From: Pseudomonas sp. NCCP-436
Lineage (GTDB): Bacteria > Pseudomonadota > Gammaproteobacteria > Pseudomonadales > Pseudomonadaceae
NCBI RefSeq assembly: GCF_019656335.1
Contig: NZ_BPLZ01000005.1
Span: 62,001-126,000 of the forward strand
DNA: 64,000 bases
Reading direction: 5' to 3'
In this document: one piece after another, positions 35,603-44,629 of the stretch
Layout of the letters: every line of letters starts with the position of its first letter
How positions within the stretch are numbered: the stretch's first letter is position 1
Notes under the pieces: generated by a model
The model's database searches: none
The model's input: the letters and a program-made list of their open reading frames with translations, nothing else
What the model was told of the DNA's origin: nothing
Position numbers and translations under genes: made by a program

Positions 35603-37341
35603 ACCTGCTCTGGCCGGAGTGGCTAAGGCCGTTGTGGTTGCTGCTACTGCCATTGCTTGCCTGGTTGCTGTGGCGCCTATGGCATCGCGAGCGGCAAAGC
35701 GGTCGCTGGCAGCAGTTGCTGCCTGCAGCTTTCCATCCTTTGCTGCTCAAGGGTGGCACAGGCCGTAGCAGCCGCCTGCCCTGGCTGCTACTGGGGCTGG
35801 CCTGGCTGCTGGCACTGTTGGCGCTTCTCGGCCCCAGTTGGCAGCAGCTTGAACAGAACAGCCAGAAACCGGCCGATCCACTGCTGGTGATGCTGGAACT
35901 GACGCCTCAGATGCTGGCTACCGACGCAGCCCCCAACCGCCTGGAACAGGCTCGTCGCAAGCTACTGGATCTGCTCGAGGCACGCCGCGACGCACAGACC
36001 GCCATCATCGTCTACGCCGGCAGCGCCCACAGCCTCGTGCCGCTGTCCGATGACCTGGCCACCAGCCGCAACCTGCTTGAAGCGCTGAAGCCATCATTAA
36101 TGCCCGAGCCAGGTCGTCGTGCCGACCTGGCCGTGCAACGTGCCCTGCTGTTGCTGGAACAGGCACAACTGGGACGTGGCCGTCTGCTGCTGATCAGCAG
36201 CGCCCTCGACGAGCAGGAGCGCCTGGGCATCGACCAGGCGCTGAAGCGGCATCCGACGACACCTTTGCTGATACTTGGAGTCGGCAGTCGTGAAGGTGCT
36301 CCGGTCACCAAGGAAGATGGCAGCTTTCTCAAGGATGAACGGGGTGCCATTCTTATTCCGCGTCTGGACAGTCGCAGCCTGCGAGCAGCAGCGGAAGCTC
36401 ACGGTGGTGACTACGCGCCCATCCGGCTGGACGACAGTGACCTGCGCCAGCTGGGACTGCTCGATGCGCCCCTGGCACTGCGCGATGCCCATGAACCCAC
36501 CCGTCTCGACAGCCATATCGACCAGGGTTACTGGTTGCTGCTGCCACTTCTGCTACTTGCCGCCTGTGCCGGCCGGCGCGGCTGGCTGCTATGCCTGCCG
36601 CTGCTGATGCTGGCACCGCAAAGCAGCCAGGCCTTCAGCTTCGAAGATCTCTGGCTAAGACCAGATCAGCAGGGTATGCGCCTTCTGCAAAGCGGCCAGG
36701 CTGAAGAGGCGGCACAACGCTTTCAGAATCGGCAGTGGCAGGGCAAGGCGCTGTACGAAGCTGGCGACTATGCCGCCGCCGCACAATGCTTTGCTCACGG
36801 CGATCAGGCCTCCGATCATTACAACCGCGGTAACGCCCTGGCCCGCTCCGGCGAGCTGGAAGCAGCCTTAGATGCCTACGATCAGGCGCTGGAGCGCCAA
36901 CCCGAACTGGAAGCAGCCCGGCATAACCGCGCCCTGGTCGAGCAGGCACTACGCCAACAACAGCAACAACAGGAGCAAGCCCCGGCGGCAACGGACAAGA
37001 CCGGCAACCTGCCGGAAAGCGGAACAGCCGGATCTTCCGCAGACGCCGCCTCCAGCCAACAGCCCCAGGACACAGAACAGTCATCCGGGTCTGCCGGGAA
37101 GCAGCCGGCGGCTCCAGATCAGGCTGACAACAGCGATAAGGCCGAATCACTCCAGCCGGACAAGAACTCAGCGGACGAAACGCCGCAACAGAGTCTGGCG
37201 ACGGAAACCGACCGGGGCTCGGCCGACGAGCACCGCCAGGCCCTGGAGCAGTGGCTACGGCAGATTCCGGACGACCCGGCCGAACTGTTGCGGCGCAAAT
37301 TCTGGTATGAACAGCAACAGCGTCAGGAATCCCTGCAATGA
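35599..37341 (+). CDS. VWA/TPR membrane protein (BatB-BatC fusion type)
   Basis: A 580-residue protein. Two N-terminal membrane helices (WLLLLPLLAWLLWRLW; LPWLLLGLAWLLALLALLGP) precede a VWA domain. The MIDAS position reads LLVMLELTPQM, lacking DxSxS, so metal binding is doubtful. A third helix (about 310-330) is followed by TPR-like helices (ALYEAGDYAAAAQCFAHGDQ; YNRGNALARSGELEAALDAY) and a long Gln/Ser/Ala-rich periplasmic tail. I start at the ATG at 35599, which overlaps the preceding stop; a longer frame would begin inside the BatA-like gene. The end overlaps the next start. Confidence 0.92.
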   Translation: MNLLWPEWLRPLWLLLLPLLAWLLWRLWHRERQSGRWQQLLPAAFHPLLLKGGTGRSSRLPWLLLGLAWLLALLALLGPSWQQLEQNSQKPADPLLVMLELTPQMLATDAAPNRLEQARRKLLDLLEARRDAQTAIIVYAGSAHSLVPLSDDLATSRNLLEALKPSLMPEPGRRADLAVQRALLLLEQAQLGRGRLLLISSALDEQERLGIDQALKRHPTTPLLILGVGSREGAPVTKEDGSFLKDERGAILIPRLDSRSLRAAAEAHGGDYAPIRLDDSDLRQLGLLDAPLALRDAHEPTRLDSHIDQGYWLLLPLLLLAACAGRRGWLLCLPLLMLAPQSSQAFSFEDLWLRPDQQGMRLLQSGQAEEAAQRFQNRQWQGKALYEAGDYAAAAQCFAHGDQASDHYNRGNALARSGELEAALDAYDQALERQPELEAARHNRALVEQALRQQQQQQEQAPAATDKTGNLPESGTAGSSADAASSQQPQDTEQSSGSAGKQPAAPDQADNSDKAESLQPDKNSADETPQQSLATETDRGSADEHRQALEQWLRQIPDDPAELLRRKFWYEQQQRQESLQ

Positions 37342-38975
37342 AGCGTTTCGTCATGCTGCTTCTCTTACTGGCCGGCCAGGCACACGCCGATGCCTTCGTC
37401 GCCAGCGTCGACCGAACTCGCCTGAGCGAAGGCGAAACTCTGATCCTGACACTCGAATCGACGGATCCGACTCGCTTCGGCCGACCGGATCTGAGCCCAC
37501 TGGAAGCCGACTTCGAAATACTCGGTAGCCGCCAGGTCAACCGCCTGAGCAGCATCGGCGATACCCCCAGGGCCAGCACTCGCTGGATCCTTACCCTGCA
37601 GCCACGACACAGTGGCGAGCTGGTAATTCCGCCAATCCACCTCGGCGATGCGCAAACCCTGCCCATCACCCTGGAAATCGAGCCCCGCGAACAGTCTGAC
37701 GGAGTCGAGCAGTTGGCGCCGGTGTTCATCGACGCCAGCCTCGACCAGTCCAGTGTCTATGTGCAAGCCCAGACAGTGCTGACCCTGCGCATCTTCCACT
37801 CGGTATCCATGTACGACGACAGCAGCCTGACCTCGCTGCAGATGAAGGACGCACGGATCGAGCAACTGGGCGAACCTCGTACCTACGAGAAGGTCATCGG
37901 TGGGGTACGCCATGGCGTGATCGAACTGCAGTACGCCATCTACCCACAGCGCAGTGGCGAATTGGTGATCCCGGGACAGACCTTCAGCGCTACGCTGGTG
38001 GATCGCTCGGCCGCAGGCGACTTTCTGCCGTTCGGCCCACGGGCGGGCAAGGTTTCCCGGGTCAAATCACCGGACATCCCGTTGCAGGTTCGGCCCAAGC
38101 CCGCCGAATACCCGGCCGATGCTCCCTGGCTGCCTGCACGGGCACTGGGCCTGGCAGAAACCTGGAGCCCACAGCCAGAGCAGAGCCGGGTCGGAGAGTC
38201 GCTGACCCGACGACTGATCCTTAAGGTCGACGGACTCTCCAGTGCGCAGTTGCCTCCCCTTCCAGCCACCCAGGTGGATGATCTGCGACGCTACCCGGAT
38301 CAGCCCCAATTGAGCGATCAGAAAAGCGAGAGCGGTCTGATCAGTACCCGCGAGGAAAGCGAAGCACTGGTGCCCAGTCGCAGCGGTCAGTTCGAACTGC
38401 CGCCACTGGAAGTGGTCTGGTGGAATACCCGAACGGACAGCCTGGAGCGCAGCACCCTGCCCGCTCGCACGTTGCAGGTTGCCGAGAATCCTCAACTGCA
38501 GAACGACGAACAACCCAATACGCCGATGGTGACCACCCAGGTGGTCGAGGGGCCGGCGTTGTGGCCCTGGCAGTTGGCCTGCGCCCTGCTGAGCCTGAGC
38601 ACGTTGATCGGCTTCGGTCTGTGGTGGCACGCACGTCGCCAACCGGCGATCCAGCGCGCCGCGCAGACCGGCCCAAACCCGCGCACCCTGCTCGACGACC
38701 TCAAGCGCGCCTGCCTGGCCGGCGACGCCCAGGCCACCCGCCACGCCCTCGACGCCTGGGCGCGCCAGCAACCGGAAACCCTGGCCGACATGGCGGCGCG
38801 CTACGTGCCGTTGTCGGATGCACTTGACGGTCTCAACGGCGCCCTCTACAGCGAAAGCGGCCAGTTCTGGCAAGGCGAAGAGCTGTGGAAAGCCATTCGC
38901 AGCCTGCCCGCCAGCCAGGAGCCGAGCGCGGCGCCGCAGGAAAGCAGCGCATTACCGCCGCTATATCCGCGCTAG
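37338..38975 (+). CDS. BatD-family protein
   Basis: A 545-residue exported protein. The signal peptide is MKRFVMLLLLLAGQAHA. Extracytoplasmic beta-rich domains follow (FVASVDRTRLSEGETLILTL; LDQSSVYVQAQTVLTLRIFH), then one membrane helix around residues 408-430 (WPWQLACALLSLSTLIGFGL) and a short cytoplasmic tail. That is the BatD (oxygen-tolerance family) layout. The start overlaps the preceding stop as ATGA. It ends the MoxR-Bat operon; a 440-base repeat-rich gap follows. Confidence 0.92.
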   Translation: MKRFVMLLLLLAGQAHADAFVASVDRTRLSEGETLILTLESTDPTRFGRPDLSPLEADFEILGSRQVNRLSSIGDTPRASTRWILTLQPRHSGELVIPPIHLGDAQTLPITLEIEPREQSDGVEQLAPVFIDASLDQSSVYVQAQTVLTLRIFHSVSMYDDSSLTSLQMKDARIEQLGEPRTYEKVIGGVRHGVIELQYAIYPQRSGELVIPGQTFSATLVDRSAAGDFLPFGPRAGKVSRVKSPDIPLQVRPKPAEYPADAPWLPARALGLAETWSPQPEQSRVGESLTRRLILKVDGLSSAQLPPLPATQVDDLRRYPDQPQLSDQKSESGLISTREESEALVPSRSGQFELPPLEVVWWNTRTDSLERSTLPARTLQVAENPQLQNDEQPNTPMVTTQVVEGPALWPWQLACALLSLSTLIGFGLWWHARRQPAIQRAAQTGPNPRTLLDDLKRACLAGDAQATRHALDAWARQQPETLADMAARYVPLSDALDGLNGALYSESGQFWQGEELWKAIRSLPASQEPSAAPQESSALPPLYPR

Positions 38976-39366
38976 GTGATACCCGCCCTACAGAGCGATG
39001 CGAGCGATGTGCTCGCAAGATACGCGGCCCGAGGCGTTCAACGAGTAGGGTGGGCTTCAGCCCACCGACAGCGTATGACCTTGGTGGGCTGAAGCCCACC
39101 CTACGCACTGAAGCGGAGCGCCGCCCGGCTCACCCTACTTACAGCCTCCACGCTGACGGCGATCATCCGTAGGGGGCGCCGCGCGCACCGGCTCCCGACT
39201 CCGGCACATCGGATCGCCCCTCACCACTGACAAGATTTCTCCAGGCGACCTGTGCATGTGCATCGCCTCCAGCGCAACAGTATCGGCGGTGCGCACGGCG
39301 CACCCTACGTGAACGTAGGCACACATCGGTAAGCGTACCGTGCACGCCCTTCCCTAGGGCTCATAA
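38976..39366. other. Repeat-rich intergenic region
   Basis: A gene-free region between the convergent BatD and RND genes. It holds a 22-bp perfect inverted repeat, a GGTGCGC-ACG-GCGCACC hairpin followed by CTACG (about 39289-39308) and scattered CACCCTAC/GTAGGG motifs. Short open frames in it are products of the repeats; I call no gene. Confidence 0.6.
39045..39104. repeat. 22-bp perfect inverted repeat (GTAGGGTGGGC type)
   Basis: The 22 bases at 39045-39066, starting GTAGGGTGGGCTTCAGCCC, are the exact complement of 39083-39104. Each arm is itself a hairpin (GTGGGCT/AGCCCAC). The GTAGGGTGG core matches the repeat between xdhB and xdhC, so it belongs to a dispersed family. Confidence 0.85.
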
Positions 39367-39402
39367 CGAAAAAACCGCGGCCCAGGGGCCGCGGTTTTCG
39401 TT
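39367..39402. terminator. Bidirectional terminator, BatD / RND genes
   Basis: A very strong stem (AAAACCGCGGCC / GGCCGCGGTTTT) with A-runs to the left and T-runs to the right, 15 bases beyond the RND stop. It can end transcripts from both sides. Confidence 0.9.
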
Positions 39403-39416
39403 AAACACTGCCTGCC

Positions 39417-41795
39417 TTAGTGAGCCAGCAGCGAGCCACCCTTCTTGCCCACCAGCTTCTCGGGCTTGATCAGGAAGCGCGCCAGTGCCGGCAGCAGCAG
39501 CATGGCACCGAACATGTTGACGATGAACATGAAGGTCAGCATCAGCCCCATGTCGGCCTGGAACTTGATCGCCGAGAACATCCAGGTCGCTACGCCAATG
39601 GCCAGGCACAGACCGGTGAACAGCACCGCCTTACCGGTCGACTTGAGCGTCTGGTAGTAGGCTTCTTGCAGCGGCAGCCCAGCACGCAGGAAGCTCTCCA
39701 GGCGACTGTAGATATAGATGCCGTAATCCACACCGATACCCACGCCGAGTGCGATCACCGGCAGGGTTGCGACCTTCATGCCGATGCCGAGGAAAGCCAT
39801 CAGCGCATTCCCGAGAATCGAGGTGAGGATCAGCGGCAGCACGATGCAGATCATCGCCGGGATCGAGCGGAAGGTGATCAGGCACATGATCGCCACCCAC
39901 AGGTAGACCAGCGTCAGCATCAGCAGCTCGGAGGTGGAGATCACCTCGTTGGTCGCCGCCTCGATACCTGCGTTACCGGCAGCCAGAAGGAACTCCAGGC
40001 CATCGCGGTTGTGCTCGTCAGCGAACGCCTGCACCGCCGCAACGGTACGCTTGAGCGTCTCGGCCTTGTGATCCTCGAGGAACAGCAACACCGGCGCCAG
40101 CGAGCAATCGGCGTTGTACAGACCGTCAGCACGGGCGATGGAGTTGTTCAGCACGTCCTGGTTGCGGGACAGGGTTTCCCATTTCAGGTTGCCCTCGTTC
40201 ATGCCTTTGATCAGCTGCTTGGACACCGTGACCATGGAGATGGCCGACTGCACGCCCTGGGTGTTCTCCATCTTCCACATCAGCTCGTCCATCGCCGACA
40301 GGGTTTCATAGGTCGAGCAGGCCTCGGCCTCGGTCTTGACCATGACCACCAGCACGTCGGAGCTGGTCGAGTAGTTCTGGATGATGAAGTCGTTGTCCAG
40401 GTTGTAGCGCGAATCCGGACGAAGCTCCGGCGCTCCCTGATCGAGGTCACCGATCTGCAGGTTGGCCTTCTGGTAGAAGAAGCAACTGACGCCGGCGAGC
40501 AGACCCAGCACGACCATGAACGGCGCCACGTTGGGATGGGCGACCTTGGCCAGCAGGCGCCACATCGGCTTCTCGGTGACTTCGTCACGCTTGCTGCGCT
40601 CGATGGCGCGCTTGCTGATGCCCAGATAGGAGATCGCTACCGGCAGCAGAATCAGGTTGGTGAAGACGATCACCGCGACACCGATGGAAGCACCGATGGC
40701 CAGCTCGTGGATTACGCCTATGTCGATGATCAGCAGCGCGATGAAACCCACGGCGTCAGCCAGAATGGCGATCATCCCCGGCAGGAACAGCTGGCGGAAG
40801 GTACGCCGCGCCGCCATCAATGAGTTCTCGGCGCCGCTGGACTGCAGTGCGATACCGTTGATCTTCTGCACGCCGTGGGACACGCCGATGGCGAAGATCA
40901 GGAACGGAACCAGCATCGAGTACGGGTCGAGACCGAAGCCGGCCAGGTGCATCAAGCCCAACTGCCAGACCACCGCGATCAGGGTGGTGACCAACACGCC
41001 GATAGTGCTACGGATACACCAGCTGAACCAGTACAGCAGGACGAAAGTGATCAGCAGCACGATGGCGAAGAAGCCCACCACCATGATCAGGCCATCGATC
41101 AGGTCACCCACCTTCTTGGCGAAACCGATGATGTGGATCTGTACGTTGGGATTTTCCAACTGGTACTTGTCGCGGATCTTCTCTTCCAGCTCGTCGGAGA
41201 ACTTCTGGTAATCCAGCTTGATCAGCTTGCCCTGATCGTTGGGATCCGGATAGGACTCCAGCAATGGCACGTCGATGATGCTGGACTTGAAGTTGTTCGC
41301 CACCAGACGGCCGATCTGCCCGGACTTGAGCACGTTGCTGCGCAGCTCTTCGAGGCTCTGCGCGCTGCCGTCGTAGGTCTGCGGAATCACTTCGCCGCCG
41401 GCGAAACCTTCTTCGGTCACTTCGGTCCAGCGTACGCTCGGGCTCCACAGCGACTTCAGGTTGGAGCGGTCGACGCCATTGATGTAGAAGGCCTCGTCAT
41501 GGATCTGCCGCAGCGTTTCCATGTACTCCTTGGCGAAGATGTCGCCGTCCTTGGCCTCTACCGAGATACGCACGGTGTTGCCTAGGTTGGCCAGGTCGTT
41601 ACGGTGCTCCATCATCTTCTCGATGAACGGATGCGACAGCGGGATCATCTTCTCGAAGCTGGTCGAGGGACGAACCTGGGTGGCCTGATAGAGCAGGAAG
41701 ATGGTGGTCAGCAAACAGAGCAGAATGACCGCCGGCCGATTGTTGAAGATCAGACGCTCGAGAAAGCTCGCCTTGTCCTGGTGATGATCGGTCAT
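39417..41795 (-). CDS. RND/MMPL-family inner-membrane permease
   Basis: A 792-residue RND-superfamily protein with the usual 1+5+1+5 helices. The first helix is AVILLCLLTTIFLLYQ, the first periplasmic domain runs from about 40 to 230, and helix blocks lie near 235-390 and 620-780. The second block has GVGIGVDYGIYIYSR with the proton-relay type Asp. The matching site in the first block reads FAIGVSHGVQ, without Asp. The length and lack of a MexB-like docking domain put it with the MMPL/HpnN lipid-transport branch, not drug efflux. It follows the YCF48-like gene by 16 bases and ends a cassette with DUF1329 and DUF1302 proteins. Confidence 0.9.
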   Translation of the reverse strand: MTDHHQDKASFLERLIFNNRPAVILLCLLTTIFLLYQATQVRPSTSFEKMIPLSHPFIEKMMEHRNDLANLGNTVRISVEAKDGDIFAKEYMETLRQIHDEAFYINGVDRSNLKSLWSPSVRWTEVTEEGFAGGEVIPQTYDGSAQSLEELRSNVLKSGQIGRLVANNFKSSIIDVPLLESYPDPNDQGKLIKLDYQKFSDELEEKIRDKYQLENPNVQIHIIGFAKKVGDLIDGLIMVVGFFAIVLLITFVLLYWFSWCIRSTIGVLVTTLIAVVWQLGLMHLAGFGLDPYSMLVPFLIFAIGVSHGVQKINGIALQSSGAENSLMAARRTFRQLFLPGMIAILADAVGFIALLIIDIGVIHELAIGASIGVAVIVFTNLILLPVAISYLGISKRAIERSKRDEVTEKPMWRLLAKVAHPNVAPFMVVLGLLAGVSCFFYQKANLQIGDLDQGAPELRPDSRYNLDNDFIIQNYSTSSDVLVVMVKTEAEACSTYETLSAMDELMWKMENTQGVQSAISMVTVSKQLIKGMNEGNLKWETLSRNQDVLNNSIARADGLYNADCSLAPVLLFLEDHKAETLKRTVAAVQAFADEHNRDGLEFLLAAGNAGIEAATNEVISTSELLMLTLVYLWVAIMCLITFRSIPAMICIVLPLILTSILGNALMAFLGIGMKVATLPVIALGVGIGVDYGIYIYSRLESFLRAGLPLQEAYYQTLKSTGKAVLFTGLCLAIGVATWMFSAIKFQADMGLMLTFMFIVNMFGAMLLLPALARFLIKPEKLVGKKGGSLLAH

Positions 41796-41811
41796 CGAAG
41801 ACTACCCCTTA

Positions 41812-42900
41812 TTATTGTGCGGTCGGCATGGCGCCAGTCGGCGTAGCCAGGCGAACACCACCCTGCCCAACCAGAACCAGTTGACCCTTGTCACCTGCAG
41901 CTACCGCTGCCAGGGACAGGCGATCCGGACGATTGAACAGGCTGAAGCTGCGCCCACCGTCATCACTCTTCAGTACCGTGCCACCGTGCCCGACCACCAC
42001 GATGGAGCCGTCGGCCAGCAAAACCGCACCAGACAGACCGAATTCCAGCGGGCCGTTGCCGGGGTTCTCGAGTCGAATTTGCTGCCAGCTGTCACCGAAG
42101 TCGCTGGAACGGAACAGATGGCCGCGCAGACCATAAGCCAGCAGAACACCGCTCTGATCGGTTCCCATCACGCCGAACAGCGATCCCTCGTAGGGAGGCT
42201 CTGCGATCTTCTCCCAGCTCTCGCCCCAGTCGGCGGAACGGAACATGACGCCCATTTCGCCAACGATGAACAGGCCACTGTCCTTGACGGCGGCGATGCC
42301 GTTGAGGTGATAGGCATCTTCGTTATCGAGGCGATCGCTGACGTCGTCCCAGGTCTTGCCGCCGTCGAGGGTCTCCAGCAGCGCCCCGTATGCGCCGACG
42401 GCAAAGCCGTGATCGGCATCCTTGAACCAGATATCCAGCAGTGGGGCTTCACGTTCGAGATCGTCGAACTGCTTGACCCAGGTTTCGCCGCCATCGGTTG
42501 TGGCGAGGATCTGTGCATCATGTCCGACCGCCCAGCCATGTCGGGCGTCGACGAAGAACAACGAGGTCAGCATCTGGCGGCTGGGCACACGGGCCTGCAG
42601 CCAGCTTTGACCCTGATCCTCGGAGTAGAGAATGTGACCACGGTCACCCACGGTGACGAGGCGCTCGCCGGTGTCAACCACGTCGAGCAGCAGGCTGTGA
42701 ACGGCCTTTACCGACTCGATGGCATAAACAGCCTCGGTCGAGGCATGCAGCGGCAAGGGTGCGGCAGCAATAACCAGAGCGGAAAGCACACTGCACAACG
42801 AGAGCGCTTTGGCCAGCGGCGAATGGACACGGAACGCCGGCATGCACGTCCGTCTGGACGCCTGACCGGAGCGGGTGCGCCGCATGACGGGCTCACTCAT
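41812..42900 (-). CDS. YCF48-like beta-propeller protein
   Basis: A 362-residue exported protein. A cleavable or anchoring hydrophobic stretch lies at about residues 30-52 (ALSLCSVLSALVIAAAPLPL). The rest is made of repeated propeller blades with the YCF48/BNR-type signature: GHILYSEDQGQSWLQ, AQILATTDGGETWVKQ, GALLETLDGGKTWDDV, GVMFRSADWGESWEK, GHLFRSSDFGDSWQQ, GTVLKSDDGGRSFS. I use the first ATG, with GGAAGG 6 bases upstream; a later Met gives a tidier signal and remains possible. The relation to plant photosystem factors is one of fold only. It is probably co-transcribed with the RND gene. Confidence 0.9.
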   Translation of the reverse strand: MSEPVMRRTRSGQASRRTCMPAFRVHSPLAKALSLCSVLSALVIAAAPLPLHASTEAVYAIESVKAVHSLLLDVVDTGERLVTVGDRGHILYSEDQGQSWLQARVPSRQMLTSLFFVDARHGWAVGHDAQILATTDGGETWVKQFDDLEREAPLLDIWFKDADHGFAVGAYGALLETLDGGKTWDDVSDRLDNEDAYHLNGIAAVKDSGLFIVGEMGVMFRSADWGESWEKIAEPPYEGSLFGVMGTDQSGVLLAYGLRGHLFRSSDFGDSWQQIRLENPGNGPLEFGLSGAVLLADGSIVVVGHGGTVLKSDDGGRSFSLFNRPDRLSLAAVAAGDKGQLVLVGQGGVRLATPTGAMPTAQ

Positions 42901-43048
42901 ATACCTTCCCCCTTCTTGTTATAGGTGGCGCTGCCTAATGACAGGCTCCCCATCCTAGCGAGCTTCGGAAAGCCCTGACAATCGGTGCGACGTTATGTTT
43001 TGTTAAGGTCCGGACGCTTTATCACGGCACATTCGCCTGGCTGATGCG

Positions 43049-43078
43049 AAAAGGCCGCTACAGTCGTAGCGGCCTTTT
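43049..43078. terminator. Terminator after the DUF1329 gene
   Basis: A 13-bp stem (AAAAGGCCGCTAC / GTAGCGGCCTTTT) with a 4-base loop lies about 18 bases past the DUF1329 stop on the minus strand. It splits the cassette into DUF1302-DUF1329 and YCF48-RND transcripts, unless it is leaky. Confidence 0.9.
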
Positions 43079-43095
43079 GCCGGACTGCACCGGAA

Positions 43096-44466
43096 TCAGC
43101 GCGTACCGCGGCGACGCAGGGCAGCAGGCTTGAAGTAGCCGTCGTCCGGAGTAGCCTGGGTGAAGTCGATGGTGTTGCTCTCTTCGTTATCCAGGTTCTG
43201 CACGTGGTAGCGACGAGCCTGCAGATCATGGAACACGTCCAGAGCGGACCAGGTGGTCGGCAGGTCGTAGTAGTTCTTCAGGTAGGCGATTGACACGCGC
43301 CACAGTTCGCCGCGGCCGTCGTACTGATCCACTATCGCAGCCTGCCAGCTGTCCTCGTCGAGGAACAGGGTGCGCTTGGAGTAAATGTGACGGGAACCCG
43401 GCTTCAGGGTGCCTTCGACGACCCACACACGGTGCAGTTCGTTGCGGGTCAGTGCCGGATTGAGGTGGCCGACCTGCAGCAGATCCTTGTACTTAACATC
43501 CGGACTGGTGACCTGGTAGTTGTTGTACGGAATGTAGATTTCCTTCTTGCCCACCAGCTTCCAGTCGTAGCGGTCCGGAGCACCGTTGAACATGTCAGTA
43601 TCGTCGGCGGTACGCAGACCGTCGGCGGCAGCGATCGGAGTGTCGTAGGCCAGATTCGGTGCGCGGCGCACGCGGCGCTGACCGGCGTTGTAGCCCCAGG
43701 CCTGACGCGGTTCCTTGACCTGATCCAGGGTCTCATGAACCAGTGTTGCGCCACCGGCCAGACGAGCCGGGCTGGTAGTGAACGACAGGTAATAGAACAT
43801 GATGTTGTTCAGATCGGCGAAGGAGCCGTTCTGCAGGTAGTACTTGAACAGCGCTTCCTGCTGCGAAGTCACCAATGAGTAGGAACCGTTGCGCTGCACA
43901 GCCACCTCGGAGGCGCGGCGCACAATGTAGGTACCGCGGTAACGCGCGATGTGGTTCCACAGTGCTTCGACACCGCTCTGCGGAATCGGGAACGGGATGC
44001 CGCCGTAGGCATCGACAAAACCGTTACCACCGTCGACCAGCTTGGCACTGGCGGCGTTCTTGATGGTGTTGTCATACACCCACTGCGGTGCGGAACCGGA
44101 ACGACGGGTCTGGTAGACCGGCATCTGGTAGGTGTCCGGGTAGGCCTTGAACATGGCGATCTGGCCAGGAGTCAGGTTGGCCTCGTACTGACTCAGGTTG
44201 GCCGCAGTGATGGTGAACAGCGGCTTGTCATCCGGAAAGGGATTGACGTGGTGCTGGCCCGGACGGCTATAACCGGCCGGCACCTGGGTGATGCCGCCGG
44301 TCCAGGCCGGGATGGTACCGGCCGCGTTGCCGGACTTCTCGGCGCCGAAGGGAGTCAGGGTATCGCCGAGCTTGGCAGCTTCCTGGGGGGATACCGCAGC
44401 TACAGCGGAACCGGCGGAAAACGCCAGTGCAACGGCAGCGGCCATCAGCCTGTGCTTGATCAGCAT
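43096..44466 (-). CDS. DUF1329 exported protein
   Basis: A 456-residue periplasmic protein with a clear signal peptide (MLIKHRLMAAAVALAFSAGS, cleaved after AVAA). The mature part begins VSPQEAAKLGDTLTPFGAEK, typical of DUF1329, and contains PHPxF-like spacing (QHHVNPFPDDKPLFTITAAN). DUF1329 proteins are paired with DUF1302 outer-membrane proteins in many Proteobacteria. I recall a structural relation to LolA/LolB lipoprotein carriers, which would suit a role in carrying a hydrophobic molecule through the periplasm. The function remains inferred. Confidence 0.92.
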   Translation of the reverse strand: MLIKHRLMAAAVALAFSAGSAVAAVSPQEAAKLGDTLTPFGAEKSGNAAGTIPAWTGGITQVPAGYSRPGQHHVNPFPDDKPLFTITAANLSQYEANLTPGQIAMFKAYPDTYQMPVYQTRRSGSAPQWVYDNTIKNAASAKLVDGGNGFVDAYGGIPFPIPQSGVEALWNHIARYRGTYIVRRASEVAVQRNGSYSLVTSQQEALFKYYLQNGSFADLNNIMFYYLSFTTSPARLAGGATLVHETLDQVKEPRQAWGYNAGQRRVRRAPNLAYDTPIAAADGLRTADDTDMFNGAPDRYDWKLVGKKEIYIPYNNYQVTSPDVKYKDLLQVGHLNPALTRNELHRVWVVEGTLKPGSRHIYSKRTLFLDEDSWQAAIVDQYDGRGELWRVSIAYLKNYYDLPTTWSALDVFHDLQARRYHVQNLDNEESNTIDFTQATPDDGYFKPAALRRRGTR

Positions 44467-44491
44467 GGGTAATTCTCCGTGAGAGGTCTGA

Positions 44492-44512
44492 CCGGGCGCG
44501 ACAGGCGCCCGG
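44492..44512 (-). repeat. Intercistronic hairpin between DUF1302 and DUF1329 genes
   Basis: CCGGGCGC and GCGCCCGG pair around a 5-base loop, 26 bases upstream of the DUF1329 start. No U-run follows in either direction, so it looks like an mRNA-stabilising or differential-expression hairpin within one transcript and not a terminator. Confidence 0.55.
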
Positions 44513-44629
44513 CGTATTTCTGGTTATGGGTACTGCGGCGTCCTGCAGGACCGTAGGCCAAAGCCGTGTGATGCGGAAACAGCCGGACACCCCACTGTTC
44601 CGCGCCGCATGGCCGACTGCAGCGCCCGT

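Noticed and set aside
38833..39345. Several short frames in the repeat-rich gap after the BatD gene
   Set aside because: They are translations of the inverted repeats (GFSPP/VGGLKPT-type strings), a known annotation trap.
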